Assembly: GCA_023134935.1 (NCBI GenBank)
Contig: JAGLUD010000305.1
Span: forward strand, 1-5,528
DNA: 5,528 nucleotides
DNA from: Paracoccaceae bacterium
Lineage (GTDB): Bacteria; Pseudomonadota; Alphaproteobacteria; Rhodobacterales; Rhodobacteraceae
Direction: 5' to 3'
Made by a program: the position numbers and the translations under genes. The notes beneath the pieces are model-generated. The model saw nothing but the letters and a program-made list of their open reading frames with translations, made no database searches and was not told the DNA's origin. Every line of letters begins with the position of its first letter. Positions within the stretch are counted from its first letter, which is position 1. Below, in pieces: positions 4,841 through 5,528 of the stretch.

Positions 4841-5528
4841 AGACATCGTCGCTCGGTCTCAGGCTAATCCTGCTTGCTTGCCTCTCAATTTCGGTGGCCC
4901 TGATTGCCACGACGATTGTGCTGAACACCTTGTTTCACAACTTCTTCGAGGAACGCATTTTTGCCGAACTGGACCGCGACCTAATACAACTAACCGCAAA
5001 TTTATCGATCGGGCAAAACGGCAGTATTTCTGTTGCCCCGCTGACAAACCCGCGCTTCGGCTTACCCTTCAGTGGCCTTTATTGGCAGGCCTTTGAGCCG
5101 GGAAATCAAGCGCTCGTTTCACGGTCTCTATGGGGGGAGGCTTATGAATTTTCAGCCAACCCGATTGCCGGTCAGCGAACACGATCCGAGATTCACTCAA
5201 GCCAAGGCGTCCCTCTCCTAATAACTGGTTGGACAATCCTGATTGGCGACGGTGAACTACAACGCTCAATAACCTTGTCGGTCGCCACGAATGAATCCGA
5301 GGTCATCGAGGCCACCGCCAAATTCCGATCGGCGTTTATCCTGTGGCTTATATTGATGTTCCTTGGACTGATCATGGCATCGTGGGTGCAGGTTCGGCTC
5401 GGCTTGGTTCCGTTGGAAACATTGCGCAAAAAAGTTGAACAGGTGCGCTCTGGTGCAAAAGATAAACTCGACGGCCCCTTCCCACTCGAGGTGCAGCCAC
5501 TAGCTGGAGAAGTTAACGAACTGTTAGC
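4837..5528 (+). CDS. Sensor histidine kinase, N-terminal part (runs off the right edge)
   Basis: The open frame from the ATG overlapping the regulator stop continues for 230 codons to the window edge. Residues 9-32 form the first membrane segment (LRLILLACLSISVALIATTI). A periplasmic domain of about 130 residues follows, including SGLYWQAFEP (79-88) and LVSRSLWGEAYEF (93-105), a pattern known from inner-membrane sensor kinases paired with OmpR-type regulators. The second membrane segment is about 165-187, and a HAMP-like linker begins after it (RLGLVPLETLRKKVEQVRSG, 187-206). The dimerisation/phosphoacceptor His and the ATPase domain lie beyond the window, so catalytic competence cannot be judged. 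It is the likely partner of the regulator encoded just upstream, and the neighbouring PepSY protein could act on its periplasmic domain (inference). Confidence 0.93.
   Translation, partial: MKTSSLGLRLILLACLSISVALIATTIVLNTLFHNFFEERIFAELDRDLIQLTANLSIGQNGSISVAPLTNPRFGLPFSGLYWQAFEPGNQALVSRSLWGEAYEFSANPIAGQRTRSEIHSSQGVPLLITGWTILIGDGELQRSITLSVATNESEVIEATAKFRSAFILWLILMFLGLIMASWVQVRLGLVPLETLRKKVEQVRSGAKDKLDGPFPLEVQPLAGEVNELL

Noticed and set aside
1..5528. CRISPR array, insertion sequence, tRNA or attachment site
   Set aside because: No regularly spaced direct repeats, transposase-like coding, tRNA-like sequence or flanking duplication was seen.

Overview
The window looks like a piece of an alphaproteobacterial chromosome of moderate GC content. 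The main clue is a DnaX N-terminus with the GIRGTGKT P-loop and the ASRTGV segment familiar from Alphaproteobacteria. A stand-alone Hint-domain protein of the type common in Rhodobacterales-like genomes, and PepSY/two-component and PqqD-type genes, fit this. Genus cannot be assigned from sequence reading alone.

Layout. At the left edge (1-493, minus strand) is the start of dnaX. A 216-bp AT-rich divergent intergenic region (494-709) separates it from a plus-strand Hint-domain protein (710-1693, TTG start). After a 148-bp gap with dyad symmetries comes a 125-residue secreted-type protein (1842-2219). It has a twin-arginine-like leader and a Ser/Ala/Asp-rich low-complexity segment encoded by 9-bp tandem repeats. 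The next 157 bp contain a large nested inverted repeat (2237-2351) that could fold into one long interrupted hairpin. Four closely spaced or overlapping genes follow: an HprK-like kinase fused to a PqqD/RRE-type domain (2377-3642), a twin-arginine-leader PepSY protein (3651-4175), an OmpR-type response regulator (4175-4840) and the N-terminal part of its sensor histidine kinase (4837 to the window edge).

How the genes may work together. The 125-residue protein and the PepSY protein share an ungapped 34-residue leader block (18 identities) that goes well beyond what a Tat signal alone requires. Between them lies a fusion of an HPr-kinase-like P-loop domain with a PqqD-like domain, a fold that binds leader peptides in RiPP pathways. 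The working hypothesis is a small peptide- or protein-modification locus: the PqqD-like domain recognises the shared leader, the kinase domain acts on the Ser-rich segment, the product is exported, and the PepSY protein with its two-component system senses or controls the process at the envelope. Gene identities and operon structure are seen in the sequence. The HprK/PqqD/PepSY families are established. The leader recognition, Ser modification and sensing links are inference.
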